The position numbers and the translations under genes were made by a program. From an uncultured Rhodopila sp. (GTDB lineage: Bacteria > Pseudomonadota > Alphaproteobacteria > Acetobacterales > Acetobacteraceae), in the NCBI GenBank assembly GCA_903932145.1, contig CAIZFE010000089.1, positions 28,973 through 92,972 of the forward strand: a stretch of 64,000 nucleotides of DNA. The letters are read 5' to 3'. The notes under the pieces were generated by a model. That model was given only the letters and a program-made list of their open reading frames with translations. It was not told where the DNA came from and did no database searches. Shown here in pieces: positions 43,138-53,354 of the stretch. The first letter of the stretch is position 1; each line of letters starts with the position of its first letter.

Positions 43138-45402
43138 TCACGGACGCGTCATTCCGGGCGCGTCGGTCAGTGGCCGTTCCGTTTCGGGTCCGGATTCGGG
43201 AGACGCCATCGGGATCGGACGTTCGGCCATCTGGCGAAAACCCTCGATCGCACGCCGCAAAGCGACCGACCGGCGGCTTTCTGGTTCCAGAACGAACAGC
43301 ACAAGCGACCGGCCGGTTATTTCAAAAGTTTCACCGGTTGGAAATGTTTCACGTTTGGTGTCGTCTGGAATATTGGTGTCCAGCAGGCACTGCCAAACCG
43401 TGCCGCCGACAACCTCCGGCAGCATGAAGTTCACCACGTCGTGGTGCGCGTTCAGCACCAGAAGCGCGGTCGCATCCATGGCCGGCCGCTTGATGCCGCT
43501 CGCCTGCGCGCGCCCGTCCATCAGCATGCCGAAGCAGCGGGCATTGGCGTCGCCCCACTGCGATTCCTCGATATCCTGTCCCGACGGCGCCAGCCAGCGA
43601 ACGTCACGCACATCGAGATCGGCGTTGTACTCTCCGCTGAGAAAACGGGCACGCCGCAAAATCGGAAAAGACTGTCGCAAAACAATCACTTTACGGGTGA
43701 ATTCGGCCAGTTCGACCTCGCGCTCGCCAAAATTCCAGTTCACCCAGCTTATTTCGTTATCCTGACAATAAGCATTGTTATTACCATGTTGAGTGCGGCC
43801 GAATTCGTCACCGGCCAAGATCATGGGCGTACCCTGCGACAGCAGCAGTGTCGCCAGCAGGTTACGTTTTTGTCTTTCCCGCAACGCAAGGATATCGGGA
43901 TCGTCGGTCGGGCCTTCCACGCCGCAATTCCACGACTGATTATCAGAGTGGCCGTCACGTCCGTCCTCGCCGTTCGCCTCGTTATGTTTTTCGTTGTACG
44001 AAACAAGATCGTTCAATGTGAAACCATCATGCGCGGTGACGAAATTCACCCCCGCCCAGGCTTTGCGGCCCCGGCGATCGAAGCAATCCGCGGATGCGGA
44101 CAGGCGGGTTGCCATCTCGGCCTGCTTGCCGGAATCGCCCTTCCAGTAGGCGCGCACGGTGTCGCGGAATTTGTCGTTCCATTCGGCCCACCCGGGCGGA
44201 AATCCGCCGACCTGATAGCCGCCGGGACCGATATCCCAGGGTTCGGCGATCAGCTTGGTGTTGGACAGCACCGGGTCCTGCAAACAGCTTTGCAGAAAAC
44301 CGTGTGCCTCGTTGAAACCGTGATCCTCGCGCGCCAGGATCGTCCCGAGATCAAACCGGAAACCATCAACATGCATCTCTGACGCCCAGTACCGCAAACT
44401 GTCGGTGACCATCTGCACCACGCGCGCATGGCTCATGTTCAAGGTGTTGCCGGTGCCGGTGTCGTTGATGTAGTAGCGGGGATTATCGGGCAGCAGCCGA
44501 TAGTATGACAAATTGTCTATACCCCGGAACGACAGGGTCGGGCCGTTTTCGTTGCCCTCCGCCGTGTGATTGTAAACGACGTCCAGGATGACTTCCAACC
44601 CCGCATCGTGCAGGCGCGCGACCATTTCCTTGAATTCCGCGAACACGAAGTCCGGAACAGAGGAATAGCGAGGATCGGGGGCGAAAAAACCGATGGAATT
44701 GTAGCCCCAGTAGTTGGTCAATCCCTGATCCAGCAAGTAGCTGTCATTGACGAACGCATGGATCGGCAGCAGCTCCACCGATGTCACGCCCAGGGTCTTG
44801 ATATAATCGACGACCTCTTTGCGGCCGAGGCCGGCGAATGTGCCACGCAGGCGTTCGGGAACCGCCGGATGCAGCATCGTGTAGCCACGCACATGCGTTT
44901 CGTAGATGATGGTGCGGTCGCGTGGGACGGACGGTGCGCGTTCGCGTCCCCAGGTAAAGGCCGGATCGATCACCCGGGATTTCGGCATGAAGCTGGCGCT
45001 GTCGCGCGCATCGAAGGTCAGGTCGTCCTTGCCCAAGGTGTATCCGAACACCGCCGGGTCCCACTTCAGACTGCCGACATGCGCCTTGGCATAAGGGTCA
45101 AGGCAGAGTTTGTTCGGGTTGAACCGATGGCCGGCGTCCGGTTCGTAAGGTCCATACACGCGATATCCATAAGTCGTGCCCGGCCGCGCGTCCGGCAGAT
45201 AGCCGTGCCACACTTCATTGGTATATTCCGGTAGCTCGATGCGCTCCAGTTCCGTTTTGCCGGCGTCATCGAACAGGCACAGTTCGACTTTGGTGGCATT
45301 GGCGGAAAACAGCGAAAAATTGACACCCAGCCCGTCCCAGGTCGCACCAAGTTGATACGGGGAGCCTTCGCTCAGGCGGGATTTCAAAATTGCTGCGGGC
45401 AT
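43138..45402 (-). CDS. glgX: Glycogen debranching enzyme GlgX
   Basis: A 754-residue isoamylase-type GH13 enzyme that removes short branches of phosphorylase-limited glycogen. An N-terminal CBM48 domain covers about residues 10-110 (GSPYQLGATWDGLGVNFSLF). The catalytic barrel has DVVYNHTAEG, the nucleophile Asp in DGFRFDLGTIL, the acid Glu in LIAEPWDIGPGGYQVG and VTAHDGFTLNDL. Starting at ATG 45402 (GAGG upstream) gives a normal N-terminus. It lies downstream of csbD across a strong terminator, so it is transcribed separately. Confidence 0.93.
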   Translation of the reverse strand: MPAAILKSRLSEGSPYQLGATWDGLGVNFSLFSANATKVELCLFDDAGKTELERIELPEYTNEVWHGYLPDARPGTTYGYRVYGPYEPDAGHRFNPNKLCLDPYAKAHVGSLKWDPAVFGYTLGKDDLTFDARDSASFMPKSRVIDPAFTWGRERAPSVPRDRTIIYETHVRGYTMLHPAVPERLRGTFAGLGRKEVVDYIKTLGVTSVELLPIHAFVNDSYLLDQGLTNYWGYNSIGFFAPDPRYSSVPDFVFAEFKEMVARLHDAGLEVILDVVYNHTAEGNENGPTLSFRGIDNLSYYRLLPDNPRYYINDTGTGNTLNMSHARVVQMVTDSLRYWASEMHVDGFRFDLGTILAREDHGFNEAHGFLQSCLQDPVLSNTKLIAEPWDIGPGGYQVGGFPPGWAEWNDKFRDTVRAYWKGDSGKQAEMATRLSASADCFDRRGRKAWAGVNFVTAHDGFTLNDLVSYNEKHNEANGEDGRDGHSDNQSWNCGVEGPTDDPDILALRERQKRNLLATLLLSQGTPMILAGDEFGRTQHGNNNAYCQDNEISWVNWNFGEREVELAEFTRKVIVLRQSFPILRRARFLSGEYNADLDVRDVRWLAPSGQDIEESQWGDANARCFGMLMDGRAQASGIKRPAMDATALLVLNAHHDVVNFMLPEVVGGTVWQCLLDTNIPDDTKRETFPTGETFEITGRSLVLFVLEPESRRSVALRRAIEGFRQMAERPIPMASPESGPETERPLTDAPGMTRP

Positions 45403-45431
45403 CTGAACCTCATGTAGGGATGTGGCGAAAC

Positions 45432-45458
45432 AAAAAAAGGGGGCAAATGCCCCCTTTT
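45432..45458 (-). terminator. Intrinsic terminator of csbD
   Basis: A 10-bp stem AAAAGGGGGC (45435-45444) / GCCCCCTTTT (45449-45458) with AAAT loop. Read on the minus strand it is followed by seven T, a classical terminator 14 bp past the csbD stop and just before glgX. Confidence 0.85.
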
Positions 45459-45472
45459 CGTTCGACCCGGCT

Positions 45473-45703
45473 TCAGGACGTGAGGCGACCGAGCATGTAA
45501 CCGATGGCAAGGGCCACCAGCGTCGCGACCATCGGCTGCGCTTTGACAACGTCGCTGAATTGCGCCGCTGCCTGTTGGGCCTGACCGCTGGCCTGGTTGT
45601 ACATGCCCTGGGCTTGTGTCCTGGCGTCGCCGCTCAGGTTGCCGGCTGCCTCTTGCACGCGGCCACCAAATTCCCGGGCTGCGCCTTCAACACGATCGTT
45701 CAT
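45473..45703 (-). CDS. CsbD-like stress protein with a C-terminal membrane helix
   Basis: A 76-residue protein: NDRVEGAAREFGGRVQEAAG at the start matches CsbD, and the second half QAQQAAAQFSDVVKAQPM leads to the hydrophobic TLVALAIGYMLGRL. CsbD/ElaB-type proteins are induced in stress and bind membranes or ribosomes. GGAGG lies 6 bases before ATG 45703. It is followed by an intrinsic terminator. Confidence 0.85.
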   Translation of the reverse strand: MNDRVEGAAREFGGRVQEAAGNLSGDARTQAQGMYNQASGQAQQAAAQFSDVVKAQPMVATLVALAIGYMLGRLTS

Positions 45704-45818
45704 TGCTACCTCCTACCAAACATGGTGAGGCTTGAACGCAAAAGATGGCTTCGGGTTCCCCGGGTGGCCAGCGCACAAACCGGGATGGAAGCGGACGAAA
45801 AATCTGTATGATGGCCGC

Positions 45819-46511
45819 ATGCACATGCCCGATTTATCCCCGGACCAATTGGCTGCCGATCTGGCCGCCGACGGCTACGCGACCCGTCCCTTGCTGACGG
45901 CGCATGTCTGCCGCGACCTGGCCAGCCTATATGAGGAGGACAACCGCTTCCGCAAGCGCATCGTGATGGAACAGCACGTCTACGGTCAGGGCGAATATAA
46001 ATATTTCGGCTATCCGCTACCCGACCCGGTCGCCGCATTGCGAGCCGCGCTGTATCCTCCGCTGGCTGCGGTGGCGAATGGATGGCGGCGCCTGATGGGG
46101 GAGGCGGACAGCTTCCCGGACACATTGGATGCTTATCTGGCCCTGTGCCATGCCGCCGGTCAGACCCGGCCGACGCCGTTGATGCTGCGCTACACCGCCG
46201 GCGGGTTCAATTGCCTGCATCAGGACCTATACGGCGATCTGGTGTTTCCGCTCCAGGCCGTGGTGCTGCTGAGTACCCCCGGGGAGGATTTTACCGGTGG
46301 CGAGTTTATCATGGTGGAGCAACGGCCCCGAGCACAGTCGCGCGGGATGGTGGTGCCGCTGCGGCTGGGCGAGGCCGCGATTTTCCCGGTTCATCATCGT
46401 CCCGGCATGGGTGTTCGGGGTCCGTACCGGCTGACCATGCGGCATGGCGTGAGCCGCGTTCATTCCGGACACCGGCAGACATTGGGCATTATTTTCCACG
46501 ACGCGGCGTAA
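45819..46511 (+). CDS. 2-oxoglutarate/Fe(II)-dependent oxygenase-like protein
   Basis: A 230-residue protein with the double-stranded beta-helix pattern: iron ligands H and D in CLHQDLYGD near residue 137, and distal RVHSGHRQTLGIIFHD near 215 with His and the 2OG-binding Arg. A GGEFIMVEQRP strand lies between. Related proteins hydroxylate proteins, DNA bases or small molecules. The ATG choice (45819) is fair. It ends 3 bp from the convergent GMC gene. Confidence 0.8.
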   Translation: MHMPDLSPDQLAADLAADGYATRPLLTAHVCRDLASLYEEDNRFRKRIVMEQHVYGQGEYKYFGYPLPDPVAALRAALYPPLAAVANGWRRLMGEADSFPDTLDAYLALCHAAGQTRPTPLMLRYTAGGFNCLHQDLYGDLVFPLQAVVLLSTPGEDFTGGEFIMVEQRPRAQSRGMVVPLRLGEAAIFPVHHRPGMGVRGPYRLTMRHGVSRVHSGHRQTLGIIFHDAA

Positions 46512-46513
46512 GT

Positions 46514-48127
46514 TTAAGCCGCCCGCGCGTCCTCCTGGATCATATCCGACGCCTTTTCCGCGATCATGATGGTGGGCGCGTTGGTATTGCCCGCCACGAT
46601 CACCGGCATCACCGAGGCATCGACCACCCGCAGCCCTGTGATCCCATGCACACGCAACCGAGGGTCCACCACCGCCATCGTGCCGTGTCCCATGCCGCAT
46701 GTGCCGACCGGGTGCAGGTTGGACACACCGCGCTTGCGCACATCCTCGGCGATGTCCTCGTCGGTGCGGGTGGCGACGCCGGGGGCGGTTTCCGCCACCA
46801 TCAGCTTTTGCAGCGCATGCTGCCGAGCGATGCTACGGGCGATACGAACGCCGGCGATCATCACCCGCATATCGTTTTCGCTACGGAGGAAATTGAACTT
46901 TATCTCCGGCGGCGCGAACGGATCGGCATTCCGTAGCCGAACCGTCCCGCGCCCCTCCGGCGCCAAATGCACGGGACTGATCGAGATGCCCGGAAAAGGG
47001 TGCGAAATGATCCCGTCGGCGGTGCGGTCGATCGTGCTCCAGGCCGAGATATTGAACTGCAAATCCGGCCGTTCCAGACGTTTGTCGCTACGCACCAGCG
47101 CGCCGACATACATGCCGTTGCCAGACATCGGCCCTGACCGCAGAAACACATACTGCGCGCCGGCCATCAGCCGGTGCGGCAGGCTGTATTGCAGCGCATT
47201 CAGCGACAGATTCTTCGAGATTCGGTACGTGCAATACGTATTGAAATGATCCTGCAGGTTGGACCCCACCCCCGGAACGTCTCGCACGACGGAGATGCCT
47301 TTGTCGGTCAGATGCTGTCCCGGCCCGATGCCCGAGAGTTGCAGCAATTGCGGTGATCCGTAAGCGCCGCCGGAGACGATGACCTCCCGCCGCGCGTGGG
47401 CTGTTTCCAGCCCACGCGGTGTGCGGAATTCAACACCGGCGGCTTTCAAGCCATCGAACAATACGCGGGTGGCGTGAGCTTTGGTTTTGATCGTCAGATT
47501 CGGCCGCGGCTTCGCCATTTTCAGATACGCGGCGGCGGTGCTCCAGCGGCGTTTGTCCTTGGTCGTGGTCTGGTAATAGCCGCAGCCTTCCTGGGTGGCG
47601 CCGTTGAAGTCGGGATTGAACGGAATGCCGGCCTGCTTGCAGGCCTCCAGCAACGCCTTGGCGATTTCCCATTCATAGGGTTGGTTGGACACACGCAACG
47701 GCCCGCCGCTGCCGTGAAAATCGTCGGCGCCGCGTTCGTTGTCCTCGGCCTTGCGAAAATACGGCAGCACGGACTCGTAGTCCCAGCCTTCGTTGCCGAG
47801 CTGCCGCCACTGATCGTAATCGGCGGAGTTGCCGCGCATGTAGATCATGCCGTTGATCGAGCTGGTGCCGCCCAGCACTTTTCCGCGCGGCTGATACATC
47901 GTCCGGCCGTTGAGTTCCTGTTCCGGTTCGGACTCGAATTTCCAGTTCACCTTCGGATCGACGAACGTTTTCGCATAGCCCATCGGGACGTGAATCCAGG
48001 GATTGGTGTCCTTACCGCCAGCCTCCAGCAGCAGCACCCGATAGCGCCCGGACTCGGTCAAACGAGCCGCCAGCACGCAACCGGCCGACCCCGCGCCGGT
48101 CACAATGAAGTCGTAGGTCTCCGCCAC
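46514..48127 (-). CDS. GMC oxidoreductase, choline-dehydrogenase-like (copy 1)
   Basis: A 537-residue FAD-dependent alcohol dehydrogenase starting at GTG 48127. FAD motif TGAGSAGCVLA is at the start, the GMC signature [15 protein letters not shown] near residue 85, and the C-terminus holds HPVGTCGMG with the active-site His and GNTNAPTIMI. It oxidises a primary alcohol and passes electrons to the respiratory chain. It is the last of three paralogues on the minus strand, 29 bp from copy 2. The substrate is not known, and no betaine aldehyde dehydrogenase is near. Confidence 0.9.
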   Translation of the reverse strand: MAETYDFIVTGAGSAGCVLAARLTESGRYRVLLLEAGGKDTNPWIHVPMGYAKTFVDPKVNWKFESEPEQELNGRTMYQPRGKVLGGTSSINGMIYMRGNSADYDQWRQLGNEGWDYESVLPYFRKAEDNERGADDFHGSGGPLRVSNQPYEWEIAKALLEACKQAGIPFNPDFNGATQEGCGYYQTTTKDKRRWSTAAAYLKMAKPRPNLTIKTKAHATRVLFDGLKAAGVEFRTPRGLETAHARREVIVSGGAYGSPQLLQLSGIGPGQHLTDKGISVVRDVPGVGSNLQDHFNTYCTYRISKNLSLNALQYSLPHRLMAGAQYVFLRSGPMSGNGMYVGALVRSDKRLERPDLQFNISAWSTIDRTADGIISHPFPGISISPVHLAPEGRGTVRLRNADPFAPPEIKFNFLRSENDMRVMIAGVRIARSIARQHALQKLMVAETAPGVATRTDEDIAEDVRKRGVSNLHPVGTCGMGHGTMAVVDPRLRVHGITGLRVVDASVMPVIVAGNTNAPTIMIAEKASDMIQEDARAA

Positions 48128-48156
48128 GTCTCGTCCCCCGCGTGTTTTCCGGAAGC

Positions 48157-49788
48157 TTACGCCGCCAGCGACGGAGCGCCAGCCCTACAGTCTTCCAAAA
48201 TCATGTCCGACGCCTTTTCTCCGATCATGATTGTCGGGGCGTTGGTGTTGCCGCCGACCACGACGGGCATCACCGACGCATCGACCACCCGCAGCCCGGC
48301 CACCCCATGCACCCGCAGCCTGGGATCGACCACGGTGTTCGGCCCGGTGCCCATGCTGCAGGAACTGGTCGGATGCTGGTTCGAAACCCCCGTGCGGCGC
48401 ACATAGTCCAGCAGGGCGGCGTCACTGGCGGCGTCCACACCCGGAAATATCTCGCTGACTACATATGGCTTCAGCGCCGGTTGTTCGGCGATCCGCCGTA
48501 CCAGCCGCAACCCTTCAAGTGCCGCCCGAATGTCGTATTCGGTACGCAAATAGTCGAACAGGACCGCCGGCCAGGCGAACGGGTCGGGACTGCCGAGCCG
48601 GACGGTGCCGCGCCCCTCCGGCCGCAGATGCACCGGTGTCAGGGTGAAGCCGGGGAATGTATGCGTAATAACCGCGTCGCGGCTGCGTTCTTTCGTGCTC
48701 CACTCGAACAGATTGACCTGGATGTCCGGTCGCTCCAACCGCGTGTCGGACCGGGTGAACAGGCCGGCGGTGACGCCGTTGCTGGCCATCGGGCCGGAGC
48801 GGAACAGGCCGTAACGAATGCCGGCCATCACTTGGCGCAGCTTACTGTTTTGCAACTCGTTCAGCGTGATGGGCTTGCTGCATCGCCAACTGACGGCGGT
48901 ATTGAAATGATCGTGCAGGTTGGAGCCGACCGCCGGCATGTCACGCACGACGTCTATACCCATGTCCTGAAGATGCTGCGCCGGCCCCAGGCCGGACAAT
49001 TGCAACAATTGCGGCGATCCATACGCACCGCCCGAAACGATCACCTCGCAGCGCCCCTTGCTGACCTGCAATCCCGCCTTGGTCCGATATTCCACCCCCG
49101 TTGCTCGGCCGTTCTCAATCACCACCCGTGTCGCGTGCGCATTGGTCTGGATCGTGAGGTTCGCCGGCGGATTGCTGAGATACGCCTTCGCCGCGCTCCA
49201 GCGACGTTTCGATAAGGTGGTGGTCTGGTAGTAGCCGCAGCCTTCCTGTTGCGCCCCATTGAAATCCGGGTTCTCCGGAATGCCGGCCTGCACGCATGCC
49301 TGCAGAACGGCCTTGGACAACTCGCCCTTTTCCGATTGGTCGGACACATGCAGCGGGCCACCGGAGCCGTGGAAGGCGTCCGCGCCCCGGGTCTGGTTCT
49401 CGGCTTTCTTGAAATAGGGCAGGACGGAATCCCAGTCCCACCCGGTGCAGCCGCGCTGGCGCCAGTCATCGTAGTCGGCGTGATTGCCGCGGATATAGAC
49501 CATACCATTGATGGAACTGGACCCGCCCAAGGTCTTGCCCCGCGGCAGATACAGCCGCCGATTTTGCATCTGCGGCTGCGGCTCGGTTTCGAACTTCCAG
49601 TTCACCGCCGGATCGACATAGGTCTTGCCGTAACCAAGCGGAATGTGAATCCAAATGTTCTTGTCGGGCGGCCCGGCTTCCAGCAGCAGGACCCGATGGC
49701 CCGAGTCCGCCAGACGCCGCGCGACGACGCAGCCGGCGGAGCCAGCGCCTGTGACGATGAAATCGTAAGTGTCCGTGGCGGACGGCAT
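48157..49788 (-). CDS. GMC oxidoreductase, choline-dehydrogenase-like (copy 2)
   Basis: A 543-residue paralogue of its neighbours, with [28 protein letters not shown], the HPTSSCSMG motif near the C-terminus and GNTNAPTIMI. ATG 49788 follows GGGGGAAACC; an upstream in-frame start adds 43 non-family residues. Between it and copy 3 lies a plus-strand HigA-type gene. Copies 2 and 3 share a longer similarity ([20 protein letters not shown]) than either shares with copy 1. Confidence 0.9.
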   Translation of the reverse strand: MPSATDTYDFIVTGAGSAGCVVARRLADSGHRVLLLEAGPPDKNIWIHIPLGYGKTYVDPAVNWKFETEPQPQMQNRRLYLPRGKTLGGSSSINGMVYIRGNHADYDDWRQRGCTGWDWDSVLPYFKKAENQTRGADAFHGSGGPLHVSDQSEKGELSKAVLQACVQAGIPENPDFNGAQQEGCGYYQTTTLSKRRWSAAKAYLSNPPANLTIQTNAHATRVVIENGRATGVEYRTKAGLQVSKGRCEVIVSGGAYGSPQLLQLSGLGPAQHLQDMGIDVVRDMPAVGSNLHDHFNTAVSWRCSKPITLNELQNSKLRQVMAGIRYGLFRSGPMASNGVTAGLFTRSDTRLERPDIQVNLFEWSTKERSRDAVITHTFPGFTLTPVHLRPEGRGTVRLGSPDPFAWPAVLFDYLRTEYDIRAALEGLRLVRRIAEQPALKPYVVSEIFPGVDAASDAALLDYVRRTGVSNQHPTSSCSMGTGPNTVVDPRLRVHGVAGLRVVDASVMPVVVGGNTNAPTIMIGEKASDMILEDCRAGAPSLAA

Positions 49789-49928
49789 GATTTGGTTTCC
49801 CCCGGTTGTGGCGGGTAGACTCCTGCATGTCCGGGCCGGAGGCAATGGCATCGTTGTTGCCGGCCGTTGCGAAGAGCCCCTGCGACGCGGCAATCTACGT
49901 CTGCCGTTCACGATCATCGAAGGACATC

Positions 49929-50234
49929 ATGATGACCCCGGATGAATTTGCCCCGGTAACACCGGGAGTGATGCTGAAGGAAGAGTTTCTCGCCGAATAT
50001 AGCCTCTCACAAAGCGCGCTCGCGCGGGCGATCGGCATTTCGCCGAACCGGATCGCGGAGATCGTCAACAATCGCCGCCGCATCACCGCTGACACCGCTC
50101 TGCGCCTGAGCTTGTATTTTGGTAACAGCGCGGAGTTCTGGATGAATCTGCAAACACACTACGACCTGAAGATGGCGCGACGGGCATTGTCCGCGGCGGA
50201 GGCAGGCCGGATCCAGTCCCAGCGGGCGGCTTAA
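49929..50234 (+). CDS. HigA-type antitoxin, orphan
   Basis: A 101-residue XRE/HigA-like protein: PVTPGVMLKEEFLAEYSLSQ, SQSALARAIGISPNRIAEIV and the conserved GNSAEFWMNLQTHYDL. All match the VapI/HigA family that binds HigB toxins and represses its own promoter. AAGGA lies 4 bases before ATG 49929 (7 before a second ATG). No higB lies upstream or downstream; its minus-strand neighbours are GMC genes. So it is an orphan or regulates the GMC genes. Confidence 0.82.
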   Translation: MMTPDEFAPVTPGVMLKEEFLAEYSLSQSALARAIGISPNRIAEIVNNRRRITADTALRLSLYFGNSAEFWMNLQTHYDLKMARRALSAAEAGRIQSQRAA

Positions 50235-50235
50235 A

Positions 50236-51852
50236 TCAAGCCGCCAGCGCGTCCTCCAAAATCATCGCCGCCGCCTTTTCCCCGATCATAATGCTCGGTG
50301 CATTCGTATTACCGGCAACGACCGACGGCATGATCGAGGCATCCGCTACCCGCAGGCCACCAATCCCATGCACGCGCAACCGCGGGTCAACGACTGAATT
50401 CGTTCCGGTTCCCATTGCGCACGTGCTGCTGGGATGGTGGTTGGAAATGCCGGTCTGGCGAACGAACGCTTCCATTTCGGCGTCCGACTGCGTTGCCCGT
50501 CCGGGCGCGATTTCCTCGGCGATATATGGCCGTAATGCCGCCTGTTGCGCGATTGTCCGGCACAGCCGAATGCCGGTCATCACCGCCCGCACATCGTAAT
50601 CCGAACGCAAAAAGTCGAACAGAATCGATGGCGGCGCCAGCGGGTCCGGACTGCCCAGCCGCACCGTGCCGCGCCCGTCCGGCTTCAGATGCACCGGACT
50701 GAGCGTGAAACCCGGAAAGTCATGCGGGATCACCTTGTCCCTGGTGCGCTCCAATGTGCTCCATTCCAACAGGTTGATCTGCAAATCCGGCCGTTCCAAC
50801 CGGGGATCGGACCGCGTGAACAACCCCGCATGAATGCCATTGCTCGCCATCGGACCCGAACGGAAAAGACTGTAACGAATCGCCGCCGCGATCTTGCGCG
50901 GCCAGGAATTCTCCAGATCATTCAGCGTGATCGGCCGGGTGCAACGCCAACTGAGATAGGTATTGAAATGATCATGCAGGTTGGAGCCGACCGCCGGCAT
51001 GTCGCGCACCACGTCAATACCCATGTCTTGCAGGTGTTGCGCCGGCCCAAGCCCGGAGAGTTGCAGCAGTTGCGGCGAGCCGTAGGTTCCGCCGGAAACC
51101 ACCACCTCGCGACGCGCGGCCGCGACACGGCGTCCCTCGGCCACCGCGTATTCCACCCCGCTCGCCCGTCCGTTTGCGAACACCACGCGGGTGGCGTGCG
51201 CGCCGGTGCGAATGGTCAGGTTTGCGCGAGACCGCGCCGGGTCCAGATAGGCCTTTGCGGTACTCCAGCGCCGACGCTTCGACGTGGTGGTCTGGTAATA
51301 GCCGCAGCCTTCCTGGTTCGGCCCATTGAAGTCGGGATTGCGCGGGATACCGGCTTGCTCGCAGGCGCCCAGGACCGCATCGGACAGTTCGAATTGTTTC
51401 GGTTGATCGGAGACGTTCAACGGCCCGCCGACACCGTGATACGGGCTTTCCCCGCGCGCCTGATTCTCCGCTTTGCGGAAATACGGCAGCACCGAATCCC
51501 AGTCCCAACCCACGCAGCCGCGTTGCCGCCATTCATCGTAATCGGCGTGATTGCCGCGAATATACACCATGCCGTTGATCGAACTGGTGCCGCCCAGCGT
51601 CTTGCCCCGCGGCAGATACAGGCGCCGGTTGTCCAACGTCGGCTGCGGCGCGCTCTCGAACTTCCAGTTCACCGCCGGATCGATAAACGTCTTGGCAAAA
51701 CCGAGTGGAATGTGAATCCAGGGGTTGGTATCGGGCGGGCCGGCTTCCACCAGCAGCACGGTATGGCGCCCGGACTCCGATAACCGCGACGCCACCACGG
51801 CACCGGCCGAACCCGCGCCGGTGACGATGAAGTCATATGTTTCTTGTTGCAT
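50236..51852 (-). CDS. GMC oxidoreductase, choline-dehydrogenase-like (copy 3)
   Basis: A 538-residue paralogue, first in this minus-strand run. Motifs are [37 protein letters not shown] and [13 protein letters not shown] 51852 has GGGGGAAAC upstream. The stop abuts the stop of the HigA gene (1-base gap). Upstream is a short membrane protein gene and a fatty-acid-hydroxylase-type gene on the same strand, possibly one transcription unit. Confidence 0.9.
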   Translation of the reverse strand: MQQETYDFIVTGAGSAGAVVASRLSESGRHTVLLVEAGPPDTNPWIHIPLGFAKTFIDPAVNWKFESAPQPTLDNRRLYLPRGKTLGGTSSINGMVYIRGNHADYDEWRQRGCVGWDWDSVLPYFRKAENQARGESPYHGVGGPLNVSDQPKQFELSDAVLGACEQAGIPRNPDFNGPNQEGCGYYQTTTSKRRRWSTAKAYLDPARSRANLTIRTGAHATRVVFANGRASGVEYAVAEGRRVAAARREVVVSGGTYGSPQLLQLSGLGPAQHLQDMGIDVVRDMPAVGSNLHDHFNTYLSWRCTRPITLNDLENSWPRKIAAAIRYSLFRSGPMASNGIHAGLFTRSDPRLERPDLQINLLEWSTLERTRDKVIPHDFPGFTLSPVHLKPDGRGTVRLGSPDPLAPPSILFDFLRSDYDVRAVMTGIRLCRTIAQQAALRPYIAEEIAPGRATQSDAEMEAFVRQTGISNHHPSSTCAMGTGTNSVVDPRLRVHGIGGLRVADASIMPSVVAGNTNAPSIMIGEKAAAMILEDALAA

Positions 51853-51874
51853 GTTTCCCCCGGATCGCCCGCTC

Positions 51875-52060
51875 TTAAAGGTCGGCGAGCCTGATCCAAA
51901 CTCCGATTGCCGCCGAAACGACAACCCCGGTGGCCAGCCATGGCATCGTATCGGCGTGCAATTCGTGCGCGATAGCGGTCCACAGCGCGAAGCTGGCCAG
52001 CCCAACGACAATGCCGCCGATCAGGCTGGCCTTGCCAGATTTGATGCGGACACGGCTCAT
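51875..52060 (-). CDS. Small two-helix membrane protein
   Basis: A 61-residue protein with a basic N-terminus ([10 protein letters not shown]) and two hydrophobic helices ([36 protein letters not shown]). It overlaps the hydroxylase stop by ATGA and precedes a GMC gene by 22 bp, which suggests a real coupled gene. No family is recognised. It may be an electron-transfer subunit or an anchor, but that is inference. Confidence 0.6.
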   Translation of the reverse strand: MSRVRIKSGKASLIGGIVVGLASFALWTAIAHELHADTMPWLATGVVVSAAIGVWIRLADL

Positions 52061-52809
52061 TCGGCGGCAACGCCGCGCGGCCGGCCGATGTCGTTACGAA
52101 CCGTGCCGGAGTCGTAGCCGTTGAAAATGTGCTTCAGCAGACCACAGTTCAGGTCGGACGTCCCGAAGAACCAGTCGGCGATCGGGTAGGTCAGGTTGAA
52201 GTTCCGCTCCATCATGATCGCGGTGTTGTGGTGGGCGATGTGATGGCGGCGGATCGAGTTGATCAGCGGAATGTGCCGCACGATGCTGTCGTCGCGGACG
52301 TGGCAGCAATAGTGGAAGAACTCGTAGTTCAGATACAGCCCGACATTGGTGATCAGCAGCAGCCAGCCGGCGTTGGGGAAGCCGAGCGCGCCGAGGATGG
52401 CGGCGGGAGGCAGCGACATCACCATGAAGGCGACCAAAGCGTAGGGCGGGAAGAACACGATCCGGAAGTCCCGGCTGCTTTCAAACGCCGGCTCGACGTC
52501 GGTGAAAAACTGGTGATGCGCCAAAGTGTGACGGTTGTAGATACCCATCAGGCCTTTGACCGGCCGGTGCATAACGTATTTGTGGATCCACCACTCAAAT
52601 GCGTTGGAGATGGCGAAGGCGATCGGGATGACCAGGAACTCGTACCAGGCCGGGTTGGCGATCTGCCGGCTGGAATACCAGATGGCAGCGGCACCCAGCG
52701 CGAAGATCAGCGCGACGTGCCCCCAGCCGGCGTAGGCCGGTGCGATGCGCTGGCGGAATTCGGCGCGAAACGCGGCCTGACGTGGTGACATCCTCGCTGA
52801 ATTGTCCAT
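52057..52809 (-). CDS. Fatty acid hydroxylase/sterol desaturase family protein
   Basis: A 250-residue membrane di-iron enzyme. The His boxes are HKYVMH near 83, HTLAHHQFF near 103, HYCCH near 177 and RRHHIAHHN near 196, with three or four hydrophobic helices between. Such proteins hydroxylate lipids or act on sterols and carotenoids. ATG 52809 is chosen over an upstream in-frame start. Position next to three GMC dehydrogenases could mean that a hydroxylated product is further oxidised, but this is only context. Confidence 0.85.
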   Translation of the reverse strand: MDNSARMSPRQAAFRAEFRQRIAPAYAGWGHVALIFALGAAAIWYSSRQIANPAWYEFLVIPIAFAISNAFEWWIHKYVMHRPVKGLMGIYNRHTLAHHQFFTDVEPAFESSRDFRIVFFPPYALVAFMVMSLPPAAILGALGFPNAGWLLLITNVGLYLNYEFFHYCCHVRDDSIVRHIPLINSIRRHHIAHHNTAIMMERNFNLTYPIADWFFGTSDLNCGLLKHIFNGYDSGTVRNDIGRPRGVAAE

Positions 52810-52898
52810 TGGCGTGGCTCCCTCTGCGCCGGATGTTACACCCGGCGCGACAGACGCGGAAGAGTGTCGCATAATGGGGGCAGACAGGAGGAAACGAC

Positions 52899-53354
52899 AT
52901 GCTTGAAGTGGAACGTCCGGCCGACATGAAGGCCTATATCGGCCAATCTGTCGGCACCAGCGAGTGGGTGCTGGTCGATCAGCCGATGATCAACGCCTTC
53001 GCCGACGCGACCGGCGATCATCAGTGGATCCATGTTGATGCCGAGCGCGCGAAACGGGAGATGCCGAACGGCAAGACCATCGCGCATGGCTACCTGACGC
53101 TGTCGCTGCTGCCTCGGCTGGGCGACACGATCTACCGTATCAAAAACACCTCCCGCGCGATCAATTATGGGACGAACAAGGTGCGCTTCACGTCGATGGT
53201 GCCGTCCGGATCGCGGGTGCGGCTGCATTACGTGCTGAAGGATGTCGAGGACGTGAAGGGCGGCGTGCGGATGATCTTCGACAGCACGATCGAGCTGGAA
53301 GGCAGCGAGAAACCGGCTTTGGTGGCGGAAGCGATCTTCATGGCGTTTGACTAG
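52899..53354 (+). CDS. MaoC-family (R)-specific hydratase
   Basis: A 151-residue hot-dog-fold enzyme with the hydratase-2 motif DATGDHQWIHVD near residue 36-47 (Asp and His catalytic) and HGYLTLSLLP. It hydrates enoyl-CoA in lipid or PHA metabolism. AGGAGG lies before ATG 52899. The stop overlaps the convergent kinase gene by four bases. Confidence 0.88.
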   Translation: MLEVERPADMKAYIGQSVGTSEWVLVDQPMINAFADATGDHQWIHVDAERAKREMPNGKTIAHGYLTLSLLPRLGDTIYRIKNTSRAINYGTNKVRFTSMVPSGSRVRLHYVLKDVEDVKGGVRMIFDSTIELEGSEKPALVAEAIFMAFD

